From: Anas platyrhynchos
Taxonomy: Eukaryota > Chordata > Aves > Anseriformes > Anatidae
Reading direction: 5' to 3'
Assembly: GCF_047663525.1 (NCBI RefSeq)
Contig: NC_092617.1
Span: forward strand, 2,918,501-2,982,500
DNA: 64,000 nucleotides
Shown: positions 1 through 11,034 of the stretch, piece by piece
Numbering within the stretch: position 1 is the first letter of the stretch
Layout of the letters: every line of letters begins with the position of its first letter
Translations under genes and position numbers: made by a program
Notes under the pieces: generated by a model
Told to the model about the DNA's origin: nothing
Databases searched by the model: none
The model's input: only the letters and a program-made list of their open reading frames with translations

Positions 1-723
1 GCCTGCCCATATCCGCCCATACTCCCTGCCACCCACAACTATCCTGCCTCCGGGCAGATCTCCGGATGAGCTCCCCAAGTAGTTGTTTAACTTTAAGCAG
101 AATCTGAAGTGCATTCATGAGGCAGAACAACAAGACTATGGTATTCTGAGTATTCCAGAAATATTCAATATCTTGGAGAGCTATTTTGACAAGCTCAGGG
201 GATAAGAGAGTGGTGAAGGAGGAAGGCAGAGTGATCCAGGAGGATACAGGGGGGGTGAAGGAGAAAGGGAGAGTAAGCAAGTAAGGAAAAATATCCTCCC
301 CTTTCCCCTCCACAGATTGACTCCCTAATGGAAAAAAACAATAGGTATAATTGCTAATAGTTTCCAAGATACAGTTTCCAAAGTACAGAGTCGACGATGT
401 TACTGAATACAAATAACAAGTTAGAGTCATGACCACATATTTCATCGTCTCATAAGCCATTGCTACAACACACAGTACCATAATGATCTGAAACCAGGGC
501 CCGGAGAGGATAAACAACACGACAGAGAGCAAATACGGAAAATAATGTACTATAATACTCAATTTGGAAAACAGGCGCAGCAGAGTTGAGATTAAAGCAA
601 TCAGCATTATGACAAGTGACTATTAAGCAGGTCTAATCCTTACACCAATTTTAGTTTAACACACTCTGGTCAGATCTGCCGTTATCTCAACCTTTCGGGC
701 CCCACGTTGGGCGCCAAAAAGAC
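1..723 (-). mobile_element. Internal 5' region of an endogenous retrovirus, running off the left edge
   Basis: This is the sequence downstream of the LTR at 724-1320, read on the minus strand. A tRNA-Lys(1,2)-like primer binding site lies at about 699-716, where the minus strand reads TGGCGCCCAACGTGGGGC, a few bases from the LTR edge. The rest is leader and gag-proximal sequence. It shares segments with the decayed relatives at 4323-5392, 37014-37780 and 43391-44655, for example the stretch around the GTTTAACTTTAAGC region. No long reading frame is left in this part. The body of the element lies outside the window, so its completeness is unknown. Confidence 0.75.
699..716 (-). promoter_or_regulatory. 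Retroviral primer binding site, tRNA-Lys type
   Basis: The minus strand reads TGGCGCCCAACGTGGGGC. This is the known 18-base complement of the tRNA-Lys(1,2) 3' end used by betaretrovirus-like elements. It sits 7 bases downstream of the LTR edge, which fixes the minus orientation of the element. Confidence 0.8.
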
Positions 724-1320
724 TGTCGTGGTTTAACCCGGCCGGCAGCTAAACACCACGCAGCCATTCACTCACCCTCCCCCCTCCCTCTCTGGGACGG
801 GGGAGAGAAATGGAAAGTGAAGCCCGTGAGTTGAGATAAAGACAGTTTAATAAGACAGGAAAATAATAATAACAAAATAATAATAACAATAATAACAATA
901 ATAATAATATGGTGATAATAGGGAAATAATAATAATATGTACAAACAAGTGATGCACAATGCAATTGCTCACCACTCGCTGACCGATGCCCAGCCTAACC
1001 CCGAGCAGTCCGGCGCCCTTCCCCCGGCTAGCCACCCCTATATATTGTTTAGCATGACGTCAGATGGTATGGAATACCCCTTTGGCTAGTTTGGGTCACC
1101 TGTCCGGGGTCTGTCCCCTCCCAGCTCTTACTGCACCCCCAGCCTGCCCATTGGCAGGACAGAGCAAAAGGCTGAGATGTCCTTGGCTTAGTATAAGCAC
1201 TGCTCTGCAACAATTAAAGCATCGGGGTGTTATCAGCACTCTTCTCATCCTAAGCCAAAACACAGCATTCCACCAGCTACTAGGAAGAAAATTAATTCTG
1301 TGCTAACTGAAACCAGGACA
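724..1320 (-). mobile_element. Long terminal repeat (5' LTR of the left-edge retrovirus)
   Basis: A 597-bp block with TG...CA ends, nearly identical over its whole length to the solo LTR at 29507-30102. On the minus strand it starts TGTCCTGGTTTCAG and ends TTTAACCACGACA. A TATA-like run (CTATATATT on the plus strand, about 1037-1048) and an ATTAAA-type signal (plus-strand TTTAAT near 845-851) are in the order expected for U3-R-U5. An AAT/ATT-rich stretch at 862-945 varies slightly between the copies. The few differences from the second copy suggest a young family. Confidence 0.85.
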
Positions 1321-3101
1321 AGAGGGCAGCGTGTGGCAGGACACATCTGCAGGCTCTTGGCACCGTGAGGCTCTGGCAGCAGGGCACTGCAGGTGGGGTT
1401 GCCAAAGGGGTCTTCCGCAGAAGGCACATCCGACAGCTGATAGCATCTGTCAGGGTGGGTCTCTCTGTTTCTCCAGGTAGGAGTAGAATATATTATAAAG
1501 AATGGTATATATGACTGGATTTTTGAAAAGGAAGACCAAGGCAGGGGCTACCTGAAAGACAAGACTTTTACTGTAGCTTGTGCTTGCAGATACCTGTGGT
1601 AGAGTGGAGGCTGGTTTCATGGTAATAGGTGGTCAGGTTTGTACTGCAGACTGAGACTGCTAGAGTATTGAAGTGAGGGATCGATATTTCATCAATGAAC
1701 TTCATGAAGTCCCTTCCCACACCTCAGCCCACAGACTCCACCAACATCATCATTGTGGTCCTCTCAGGTTTTATCCTAGCTGATCTTTAGAAGCTGCCTC
1801 CAATGCCCAGTGCTCTGTCTTTGGGAGGTCTCTGACAGTTTGAGATGATCACAGATCATTTGCAACAAGCAGGAGCTGCCTCGTCTGCAGGCAGAGCTGC
1901 AGCACTGGAGGGTCTGCTGAGTGTCCGTCTGTCCCTCCCTGGCCTTGCCTCCCCTGGCAGCAGCACGCTGGCATTCCTCCTGGCTTCTCCAGCTGGCCAT
2001 GCTGCTGCTGGTCTTGTTCCCAGGCTGGCTGGGGATGGGGGTTTCACATGCCCACGGAGTGAGCCTTCGGTGTGCTTGTGGGACGTGGAGTATGGGGACA
2101 GGGTGAGGGGTGTGGAGATGTGCAGTTTGTGCCTGGATTCCTCTGCTCTCAGCAGTGTCCAGGTTCTTCTCAGATCAATGTCTGAGTCCAACTTTCCTGC
2201 AACACTCACACGGTGGCTGAGACCAGCACTGATGGACAGATTGTCTGTCCTCACTAAAGGACACTCTGCACTGTAGGGACAGTCCCTTTTTCTCTGAGCA
2301 GACACAAAGTTTCCCTTCAAGTGCAGGGGGAATGCCCAGGATTTCTGTTTTAGAAAAACTCAGCAGTGTCCAGATTCTGTAGGCACTGGAACAGGCATCA
2401 CAGGAAAGTGGTCACAGCACTGAGGCTGTCAGAATTCAAACATTTGGGCAACCCCCTCAGGCATATGGACTGATTTTTGGGTGGTCATGTACAGATTCAG
2501 GGGTGGGATCTGATGATCCTTGTGCTCCAGGAACATAGGAGGAGAATTGTCCTGTAGCTCAAAGACCGGCCAACACAGGGCAGCTGAGACCAGAACTGAT
2601 GGATTGACTGGCTCTCCTCTCTGAAGGGCACTCTGCTCTAAAATGCAGTATCTGTGACTCTGAAGATCTACAAGGTTTCACTTGGAGTGCAGCTGAATGC
2701 CCAGGATTTATGCCTTAGGACTCCTCAGATGTGGTGGAGCAGCTGAACAAAGAGTAAAAATCAAACAAATAAATAAACAAATAAAGACATAAATCTCCAT
2801 GTGTCTGCTCTGTGATGAACTTTGAGCAAAACTGGGGAAATCTGATATGAACTGAAGTGAATCTGAGACTGCCCCATGTTCCTACCATGTTGCTACCTTG
2901 AGCTGTAGTGCAGGACTGATTCTTCCATTGCCCACAGAAGAACACTCTTCTCCCAGAGAGACTCAGTATCAGCGGGAAGTCATTAAAGGGAACTTCAAAA
3001 TAACTGCCTGCAAGTGGAAAATCTGTTTGATGGTTTTAAACAATTGAATTTTCCTCTGATATGTCTGCTGTACATTATTACTATTCTTTCTCTTTGTGCA
3101 G
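1321..3101 (+). other. 5' flank of OR1 (P block, A type) with predicted splice acceptor
   Basis: This stretch has no protein gene. It recurs, diverged, upstream of OR2 (plus strand 19790-21560, reversed), at 42166-43080 (orphan) and in the proximal part upstream of OR7 (59460-60540). The shared text includes the GGCAGCGTGTGGCAGG segment at 1327-1345 and the segment around 1780-2050. It ends in a pyrimidine-rich run and AG at 3100-3101, a good splice acceptor 22 bases before the OR1 ATG. Short open frames inside it are not conserved between copies, so it is read as leader and promoter DNA. Confidence 0.6.
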
Positions 3102-3123
3102 GACCACTTCACAGAAATAACAG

Positions 3124-4056
3124 ATGCCCAACATCAGCTCTGTGAGTGAGTTCCTCCTGCTGGCATTCGCAGACACACGCGAGCTGCAGCTCCTGCACTT
3201 CGCGCTCTTCCTGGCCATCTACCTGGCTGCCCTCCTGGGCAACGGCCTCATCCTCAGCACCGTAGCCTGCCACCACCGCCTCCACACCCCCATGTACTTC
3301 TTCCTCCTCAACCTCGCCCTCCTTGACCTGGGCTGCATCTCCACCATTCTGCCCAAAGCCATGGCCAATTTCCTCTGGAATACCAGGGCCATCTCCTATC
3401 AAGGCTGTGCTGCACAGGTCTTTTTCTTTCTGTTCTTTATATCAGCAGAATATTTTATTCTCACTGCCATGGCCTACGACCTCTATGTTGCCATCTGCAA
3501 GCCCCTGCACTACGGGAGCCTCCTGGGCAGCAGAGCTTGTGCCCAGATGGCAGCGGCTGCCTGGGGCAGTGGCTTTCTTGATGCTCTTCTGCAGACTACT
3601 AATACATTTTCCCTGCCCCTCTGCCACGGCAATGCTGTGGACCAGTTCTTCTGTGAGATCCCCCACATCCTCAAGCTCTCTTGTTCAGGTTCAGGCTACC
3701 TAAAGGAAGTTGGACTTCTGGTGGTTAGTGCATGTTTAGCATTAGTTTGTTTTGTTTTCATTGTACTTTCCTATGTGCAGATCCTCAGGGCAGTGCTGAG
3801 GATGCCTTCTGAGCAGGGCCGGCACAAAGCCTTTTCCACGTGCCTCCCTCACCTGGCCCTGGTCTCCCTCTTTGTCAGCACTGCCATACTTGCCTACTTG
3901 AAGCCCCCCTCAATCTCCTCTTCTTACTTGGACCTGATGGTTTCATTTCTGTACTCAGTGCTGCCTCCAGCAGTGAACCCGCTCATCTATAGCATGAGGA
4001 ACCAGGAGCTGAAAGCCACACTGAAGAAACTGATTCTAGTGGTAATATTTACTTAG
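3124..4056 (+). CDS. OR1: olfactory receptor, OR14-like, intact frame but DRY motif altered
   Basis: A 310-residue seven-transmembrane receptor, a normal OR length, in one uninterrupted exon. Family signatures are N-glycosylation site N-I-S (3-5), GN at 39-40 in TM1, PMYFF (56-60) at the end of intracellular loop 1, MAYD (116-119), KAFSTC (235-240) in TM6 and NPLIY (285-289) in TM7. The TM3 cysteine C95 and loop cysteines near 167, 177 and 187 are present. The odd feature is D-L-Y instead of D-R-Y at 119-121: codon 3481-3483 is CTC where the paralogues have CGC. The DRY arginine is needed for normal G-protein coupling in this class, so the receptor may be inactive or altered. The start is the ATG just after the predicted splice acceptor, matching the MPNISS start of OR4 and OR6. 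Expected role: odorant detection at the olfactory cilium membrane through G-olf. Confidence 0.95.
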   Translation: MPNISSVSEFLLLAFADTRELQLLHFALFLAIYLAALLGNGLILSTVACHHRLHTPMYFFLLNLALLDLGCISTILPKAMANFLWNTRAISYQGCAAQVFFFLFFISAEYFILTAMAYDLYVAICKPLHYGSLLGSRACAQMAAAAWGSGFLDALLQTTNTFSLPLCHGNAVDQFFCEIPHILKLSCSGSGYLKEVGLLVVSACLALVCFVFIVLSYVQILRAVLRMPSEQGRHKAFSTCLPHLALVSLFVSTAILAYLKPPSISSSYLDLMVSFLYSVLPPAVNPLIYSMRNQELKATLKKLILVVIFT

Positions 4057-4133
4057 CAATAATTTGGCTATCTCACTTTTCTAGTTTACCTCAAGTTAAT
4101 ATCAGGCAATATATGACCTCTAGGTATAGCATT

Positions 4134-4322
4134 TGTCCTTGTTTCAGCTCGGATAGTGTTAATTTTCCTCCTAGTAGCTGGTAGGGTGTTATGTTTTGGC
4201 TTAGGATGAGAAGAGTGCTGATGACATGCTGATGTTTTACTTGTTGCAGAGCAGTGCTTACAGCTAATTAGAGCTAATGGTTGTGTGGTATTTAGCTGCC
4301 GGCCGGGTTAAACCACAACGAT
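4134..4322 (+). mobile_element. Internally deleted LTR of the tRNA-Lys retrovirus family
   Basis: It begins TGTCCTTGTTTCAGC and ends GGTTAAACCACAACG, the two ends of the 597-bp LTR, but only about 190 bp remain. The segment from the middle of U3 to the end of U5 is missing. It is followed by a decayed primer-site region at about 4325-4348, so it is the 5' LTR of a plus-oriented relic. Confidence 0.75.
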
Positions 4323-5392
4323 CCTTTTTAGCAACCAACTTGGGGCACGAAGGGTTGAGATAATGACAGATCTCACCAGAGTGTGTTAAACTAAAATTGG
4401 TATAACTATTAGACCTCCTTAATAGTTGCTAGTCACAATGCTGATTGCTTTAATATCAAGTCTGCTGCACCTGTTTTCCAAACTGAGTTTTATAACACGT
4501 TACTTTTTGTATGTGTTCCCTGTCATGCTGTTTATCCTTTCTGGGCCCTGGTTTAAGATTGTTATGGTATTGTGAGGTGTAACAGTGGCTTATGAGACGA
4601 TGAAATTTCTGGTCATGACCCTAACCTGGTATTTGTACTCAGCACTGTCATCGACTCTATACTTTGGAAACCATATCTCAGAAACTATTAGCAATTACAC
4701 CTATTGCCTTTATTTTTATTTATTTATTTATTTATTTATTTTTTGTCAGGGAACCAATCTGTGGAGGGGGAAGAAGGAGACATTTTTTCCTACTCATTCA
4801 ACCTTCCTTTCTCCTTCACCTCCCTCTTATCCTCCGAGCTTGATACGATAGTTCTCCAAGATGTTTAATATCCTTGGGACACCCAGACTAGCATGTTCGT
4901 GTTATGTCTCCTGAATGTGCTTCAGGTTTTGTTTAAGGTTAAACAACCACTTAGGAATTTTATCCAGAGATCTGTCCTGAGGCGGGACACTTGTGAGTGC
5001 CAGGGAGTGTGGGAGGATACGGGCAGGTTTCTAGAGCAGTGGGCACCTCCAGTGTTTTGGAAATTCTCCCCTGAACAACTGCAAAATCCTAAAAAATGGG
5101 TAGAATGCTTGAAAAAAGGGTGTCATGACTCTGGCAGTTCCAAAGTGACACAAATCACTGTAGTGTGCTGGGGTCTGGCCCATGCCTATCGAGCTGCAGC
5201 TGATACTACTACCAACTTAGTGACAGACCCTGCAGCCACTCCAAGTCCTGTGACAGACCCAACGGCCACTGCAACCCCTACGATGGACCCTGCAGCCACT
5301 CCAGCTCCTGCCCCTGCAGCTGCTCCGGCTCCTGTGGCTGGGTCAGAGAAAGGAGCTGCAGCAGTGCAAGTAGCCCCTGCAGAGAATATTCC
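4323..5392 (+). mobile_element. Decayed retroviral leader and gag relic (tRNA-Lys family)
   Basis: It aligns by eye with 37014-37780 (same strand) and with 43391-44655 and 1-698 (opposite strand). A frame open at 4893-5423 covers part of a gag-like protein. Its middle contains a W-hydrophobic segment followed by a Pro/Ala/Thr-rich repeat (D-P-A-A-T-P units, about 5217-5330). The same Pro/Thr repeat is visible in the relic near 43700-43890 on the minus strand. No pol or env is recognisable. The element stops where an OR C-terminal fragment begins. Confidence 0.65.
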
Positions 5393-5515
5393 ATGTCGGT
5401 TCTGTACATGGTGGTGCCTATAGCACTGAACCCCCTCATCTACAGCATGAGGAACCAGGGGCTCAAGGAAGCCTTGTGGAAACTCTTTGGACACATGCTA
5501 CTTTGGCACCAATAA
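5393..5515 (+). pseudogene. Olfactory receptor C-terminal fragment (TM7 to stop)
   Basis: About 39 codons encode the end of an OR14-like receptor: LYMVVP, then [10 protein letters not shown], then a C-tail ending at the TAA at 5513-5515. Everything upstream (TM1 to TM6) is missing, and retroviral gag sequence is joined directly to it. Frame and length of the tail match the other ORs, so this is a truncated gene rather than chance. The 3' flank is also OR-like. Confidence 0.85.
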
Positions 5516-5814
5516 TGTGCCTATAAAATGAACAGGACAGACAGGTTTTCTGAAAAACATCTTCATAAAACAGCTTGTAATTCTTCTATTATTTTTAAAA
5601 TTATTTCTTAAACTTGTCATTTTGACTGAATTCTACTTGTGTCATCCTGCCGATTAATTATTATCTGTCACCCAATCATTTAATATACTTACAGAACTGG
5701 GTTCTCTGTAGATAAATAGAATAAAGAAGCTGTGAACTTTGTGGGTGTCAGCTGCCATCTCTTCCCGTCTCCTCTGGATTTAAGGGAGCAGCCCCAGCAC
5801 ACAGGAGGGGCTTA
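5516..5814 (+). other. OR 3' flank with conserved polyadenylation signal
   Basis: This follows the OR scrap and resembles the 3' flanks of OR4 and OR6. It has an AATAAAGAAGC segment with AATAAA at 5720-5725, matched by AATAAA at 35739-35744 and 51853-51858, followed by a CTCTTCCC/CATCTCCTCTGGA segment (start of block Q). It is broken at about 5815 by the end of the gammaretrovirus-like provirus. Confidence 0.6.
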
Positions 5815-7500
5815 CCACCCCAGTATGATCTGCATATACACAACATTCTTCACATAGAGCTGCACACAGTCCTCTTTGTTGTAAGAAAATCAAATGCAAC
5901 CCTCTATGGTTTTGGAGTACCACTTCGGATAATGACCTAACCAATTTTTCCAGAGCTGTTACTGATTGCTCTATACAGCCCAGATCCTCGTCTACGGCAA
6001 TTGCCGTAGAAAAGTAAATTCCTGGCTTTGTTTTATCAGGGAAGCAATTCCAGTTGAACCTGCAGCCCTGAGGGCCATTAAAGTGGCTAAGGTGATGGCC
6101 GTAATAGGCTCCCTCTTTACCAGATGGTATTCAGCCACTGTGTGATGGGTATACATATACTCTTCAGTGTGGTATAGAATCCTTGGTCTAATGACCACCT
6201 GTACACAAAAATCATGAGATGTGCTAAACAATTTTAAAGATAGGCAAGGAGTGACTCCCAACGATGAACATACCCACCTAGTGTTATTTGCAGGAATTAA
6301 CCATTTGTGTGTTTGGCCCATTTTTTTCAGTGGCATGGCACAGATCATTTTTATCTCTTGGAACTGTGCCAATACATCTACCTTTTCCCGTAACTTGAGT
6401 CAAAGTTATCCTGATTTCCTGACCCCAACTGTACTTGGAAGGATTTGACTCATTTGAATATTCAGACCTCCCCATATCTCCTATAGCTATATGGGGGCTT
6501 AACACTTACACATAGCCAGCACCCTTCAGTTATCTCAGGATTAGTTTGATTTAGTACCTGGAAACTAGCATTTATAACTTTCCACATACTACTCTCGGGT
6601 ACAACCCCTTTCTTTCTTTTTTTTTTTCAATGCTTGGAAGCAGTGTGGGAAAGGATAACTCTGTCGACTTATTAGAAAACACTGTAGTAGGTTGGGCAGT
6701 CCCAGGTATCTTTACAGTCTGGACAACCAAACCTTCCCCTAAGAACTCTTTATTAGACCTGACTACCTTGGAAGTCTCGGGTTTTTCCTTCTTTATTAGT
6801 ATGAGTCCTCCCCTGTCAGTTCCAGGTTCTGTATACCTTATTCCCCACACTCTTCCCATGTTCCACCCTCTATCCGTGGGTTGGGTAACATTTAAAAAGA
6901 GATATTTACAGTTTCCACATCCTCCCCACCCTTGCGGTGGAATGCACCCATATGGACCCCATTGGACCCTTAGGTATTTATCTCTACTGTATCCCGGTAT
7001 CTAACTAGGGGCTATAGTCTCACAACCCCAATAGCTGCAGTAATATTGATTAGGGGAGTTGCAGTACCCCTTTCCAGGATTCGAACTCGGGCACATATAA
7101 AATCCCATATATTCCCAGCATCAGGGCCTTGGGATCAGCTGACATAGTGTAGAAGTAAAGCTTGCCCCCCCCCAATGTTATCTGGGTTACAATAACCTGT
7201 TGATCTTCGAATCAACTTAAAGTCCGTTTAAAAGGTTGGTGGGGGTGGTGTTGAGTCGCTATGCAGGATGAAATCACTGGGAGAACCCCCAAATACCGAT
7301 AGGAATGGCTGAGGCCCATTTCTTTCCCCACTTATTCACTCCTCTGCCTCACTCGTCAGTTGGGTTGCAGCCAACTACGAGGTTTTAGTTCTTCTTGGCA
7401 GCAGTAGTGTTCTTCAGGGGAGAGCCTCTACCTTAACCCACGGTACCTATTAAGTTCATCACAATGTGAGCTTCAGGTCTTTGTTTCCTGGAGCGATCTC
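5815..7500 (-). pseudogene. env: Retroviral env relic, gamma type
   Basis: The surface subunit is marked by the CWLC motif at 6510-6521. The SU/TM junction and fusion-peptide region lies near 6040-6120 (an Ala/Gly-rich hydrophobic run after REPIT). The TM subunit shows the immunosuppressive-domain region and the CX6CC cysteine motif at 5840-5866. CWLC together with CX6CC is the known gamma-type disulfide-linked Env arrangement. The frame is interrupted by stops and shifts, the membrane anchor and cytoplasmic tail are absent, and the 5' third is poorly preserved. It is non-coding today. Confidence 0.8.
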
Positions 7501-7639
7501 CCACTTCTCGTCACAGATGGGTCCTTTAACACGGCTGGCATGTGTCCATCCTTTCTCTGCAGTCCGGACGACTGTTTCTGTAGTAAGCAAAACAACATAG
7601 GAGTCTTTCCCATCGTGGTGTTAAAAAAAAAAAAAAAAG

Positions 7640-8290
7640 TCTCTTTCCAAGTCTTAATTAGAATTGAGGGTGATCAAGTGGCAAGTCCAAGTCATAGGGC
7701 ATACCATATAGCATTTCAAAAGGAGAAATTCCTACATCAGTTCTGGGCTGCGTCCATATGTTTAACAGTGCAAGGGGTAAGCATTTTACCCAAGAAGCCT
7801 TTGTTTCCAGCATAAGTTTTGTTAGTTGTTTCTTAATTTCACCATTCATTCGCTCTACCTTTCCAGAAGAGGAGGGGTGCCAGGGGCTGTGAAAATCCCA
7901 CTCAATCTCTAAGGCCTGCTTTAATCCTTGCAGTAAAGCTTTACACCCATTCAGTCACGTGGTCAGTTAGGACAAACAAGTAACTCAGTAAAGTCTACCT
8001 GTATACTTTGGAAAGGTCAAAGCCCTGGCTCCCGTCCCCCTCTAGGTAGGTTACAGAAGACCTTTTTATTTACCTTTTGACATATAGTACGTCCTCTGTA
8101 TGTGTGCTTCCCTAAAGAATATATATTCCTACACAGACATGCTTTCTTAGAACAACATCACACATTGCTTGCACCTCCCAATGACTCTTCTGATGTAAAA
8201 CAGTTAATATTTGCCTCATTATCACTTTATTCAGCATTTCTCTCCCATCAGGGAGTATCCATTTTCCTTCAGACTTCATAGCTCCTGATT
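7640..8290 (-). pseudogene. pol: Retroviral integrase relic
   Basis: The N-terminal zinc-binding region is visible at about 8130-8210 (two His followed by Cys residues). The core is interrupted by several stops around 7890-8110. The last readable part, 7658-7849, carries the conserved ERMNGEIKKQL-like and SPFEMLYG-like gammaretroviral segments. The open frame of about 63 codons is only the C-terminal part of an integrase of roughly 400 residues. Confidence 0.85.
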
Positions 8291-8330
8291 CCTTAAAAAA
8301 ATCTTTCTTTTAAAACTTTTTAGTTCTTTC

Positions 8331-8745
8331 TTAATTTTCAACAATTCCCTGAATCCTCTCTGCATTTATTCTTTGTTTTCCTTCAGACATTAGATGCCTT
8401 AAATACCTGACTTCTCTTTCTCCATATTGTAATTTATTTTTCAATACTCCCAAGCCCTGCTTTCCCAGAAAGTTAAATAGCTTGTTAGTAGCTTTCTTCA
8501 CAACTCTTTTCTCCTGTCCTGACAATAGAAAACAATCCACATATTTGTTAACATTAATACCTCCTTGGGAGGTTGTAATTGCTCCAAAATCTTTTTAGAA
8601 CTTACCCAAATAGATAGGTGGCCCTGTAAACCCCTGAGGTAAAATTGTCCACCTATATTGTTGCTTCCGCCCCCATTTCAGGGTCTTTCCAGTCAGAGGT
8701 GAATATATGTTTGCTCTCAGGGCCTGAGAGCACTCCATTAATAAC
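8331..8745 (-). pseudogene. pol: Retroviral reverse transcriptase relic with altered catalytic motif
   Basis: The LPQGF-type segment is readable near 8630-8690. The catalytic Y-V-D-D box at about 8534-8548 reads Y-V-D-C, removing the second active-site Asp. After it, LLSGQE and the segment to GKQRINAERIQGI are in frame (8331-8540). The finger domain is deleted, so protease sequence runs almost straight into the middle of the polymerase. The RNase H domain is not recognisable. Confidence 0.85.
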
Positions 8746-8761
8746 ACTGTTATTCCAGTCT

Positions 8762-9000
8762 AACAATTTACTATTTGGATGCCCAATTTAATCATCAAAT
8801 CCCTTCTCAAAAAGTTAGTCCCTGCCTTGGGTACATACAATAATTACCCAGTGATCATTTTATCCCCTGGTCTCAGCTTGGTATTCCCCAAAAGTGGCAC
8901 TGTTATCCCAGCCCCTTCTACCCCCATCACATTTAGGGTTTCATTAGTTAATTTAATCCCTGATACTTTACAAGTCAGTAATGACCTAGCTGCCCCAGTG
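8762..9000 (-). pseudogene. pro: Retroviral protease relic (C-terminal part)
   Basis: On the minus strand the frame after 9000 shows the gammaretroviral protease flap-like and C-terminal text (NVMGVEG, then YVPKAGT, then RRDLMIKLG in place of the usual LLGRDL-like helix). An in-frame stop falls near 8845. The active-site DTG segment is missing, because foreign GC-rich DNA lies directly upstream at 9005-9440. Confidence 0.7.
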
Positions 9001-9004
9001 TATT

Positions 9005-9440
9005 GGGTTTGATGGCAAGGTTCGGGGGGTGTGAGGGGTGTGGGGGTGGGAAACTGCAGTGGCAGCCCCCGTGAGAAAAACCCCAAAACCTCCCCGTGGT
9101 AGATAAGGGACAATTTCATCTGGCCCCAAAGGGGCCCACTGCTGCCCAGAGCCAAGCCATGAGCAATACAGTCTGTGCCTCTGTGAGAGCACATCCACGA
9201 AAACAAACAAACAAAGAAACAAACAAAAACCTGCTGCTCAACAGCAGTTGGGAGAGCGAGAAACCCCCCCGCAGACACCAAAGTCAGTGCAGAAGGAGGG
9301 GGAGGAGGCACTCCAGGCCCTGGAGCTGAAGCCCCCCTGCCGCCGCTGGAGAGGCCCCTGGTGGAGCAGGTTGTTCCCCCCTCCTGTTCCCCTCCCCGAT
9401 GCTTGGGAAACTGACCAAACACCACGGCAAATATACCAAA
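9005..9440 (-). repeat. GC-rich insert of unknown origin inside the provirus
   Basis: About 430 bp lie between the gag nucleocapsid relic and the protease relic. The block has an AAACAAACAAAGAAAC run at 9200-9228 and resembles no retroviral domain. A 193-codon minus-strand frame runs through it into the protease text, but the part over the insert shows no family resemblance and is probably chance. Confidence 0.4.
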
Positions 9441-9499
9441 ACGTCTAGACTGTTACTTAGATAATGCCTACATCACCTTTCCCTGCTCATTCAACTTCA

Positions 9500-10900
9500 A
9501 ACAGCTCTGTTAAATACTACATGCCACACCTTTAACACCTTCAGCAACCCTTTTAACACTTCCTTTATCTTTCTCCAGCCTGTACTTTTCTAATACCAGC
9601 ACCAAAGGCTCAGTCAGGGTCCAACTTAATTCCATACCTTTTCCCTCCAAAATAAACAACATATCAGTATAGCATATTTCATCCAATTTTTCTTCTTTCT
9701 TCCTTCTTCCACTGCAGATACTCCTATTCGAAGTGGCCAGCCTGGCCACACTTAAAACATCTTATCAAAGCCTGTCTCTGCTAGGACTCAGGCCACAACA
9801 CAGGCAGCCTTCTTTGCCTGCCATTCCTTCATCTCTCTTCCTCTCCTTTCCATCCTGGCCCTGACTCCCCCTGAGGATTTTCTTCCTCTTTCTCCAACCC
9901 TCTGCCTCACTACCCGCTGCACTGTCAATACCATTAGTTTCGCTCTCCTTTTTTTTTTTTTTTTCCTTCTTATCTCCCCTCCGGACATACACCTCCAGGG
10001 CCTCCCGCAGGAAGGTCCCGCAGTCAGTTCACTACATCCCCCCACCTTCTGAAGCATTTTCTGCGTATTTTGCCAGGCTTTAATCACACAATGAACTTTC
10101 AAGAGCCCTTGGGATACTGGGTCCTCAGGTCTCATCCCCAAGTACTTTCTCATTCTGACCCCAAGTCTCTCATATGATCTCTGTGTTGTACACTATTCTT
10201 CTTCCAGCCAGGATTGGCAAGTGGGTATTTCTGCCCTGCCAGTATTACCCCTAGTCCTGGAGGATGAGCTCTTTCCCATTCTTGTATAGCAGCTCTCCTT
10301 CTGATCATTCCCATTTCTTTCCCTGTAAACAACATACTTATAGACATAATTCCCTCCCCCAAGAGTATAAATCAGGTCGTAGGAACTGGTCTAATTGTTC
10401 AACTAGGCTGTTGGGGTCCTCGAATAAAGATTTCCTCTCCTTCTTAAAAGTCCTAACCTCTCTGCTGGTAAGGAGGAGGGAGTAGTTCACCTAAGAGGAT
10501 ACACAGTTAGTGTTAGTACTGTTAGTATCAGGGAAGGCAAAATTCTCAATATATCTTCTACCTTGTTCTAATTCTTGCCGGAGCCTAGGATACGATACTT
10601 TTTTTAGGGACAGTGTTAATTACAGTCCCTGTCTCCCTTCCTGGAGTGACTGCTGCTGCCACCAGTTCAATATTAAGATTATAGGAAGCATAACTTGGCT
10701 CCTTCTCTGAAAAAGGAATCTTCTTGTTTACACATAAATTTAAAGCCTGAATTTTCATCAGACCCATATTTTGGCCAAAATACTGCTGTTTCCTTAATTG
10801 GTTCTTTTGTCCAGACTGATACACAATATTTAACCTTTTTTTTTTTTTTTTAAATTATTTTTCTTTTACAATCCCTCTAATTTTGGGATTATGTTTCCAA
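9500..10900 (-). pseudogene. gag: Retroviral gag relic (capsid and nucleocapsid)
   Basis: Capsid is recognised by the RRAAIQEWERAHPPG-like helix (10150-10362) and by MRKYLGMRPEDP followed by a QGLLKVHCV segment (10030-10153), both typical of gammaretroviral CA. A nucleocapsid CCHC knuckle starts C-F-K-C at 9750-9759 and keeps its His at 9733-9735, but a stop follows and the fourth ligand is Tyr (TAT) instead of Cys. Lys/Glu-rich charged sequence (9765-9992) precedes it, as in the usual CA-NC linker. Several frame changes separate these pieces. Confidence 0.8.
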
Positions 10901-11034
10901 TTTCTTATCATTCTTCAGGAAGAACTATTAGTAGGCACTCCCCCAGGGATATCTCCCTGTCCCCTGGAACTCATATTTTCCCATTTTTCCTAACCCTCGC
11001 CAGTATGTGCTACAGAAATTTCCCTTCTGCAGTG

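Noticed and set aside
749-1035. Hydrophobic Leu/Ile/Tyr-rich small proteins within the LTR at 724-1320
   Set aside because: They are translations of the AAT/ATT-rich microsatellite inside the LTR and change with its length in the second copy (29532-29817).
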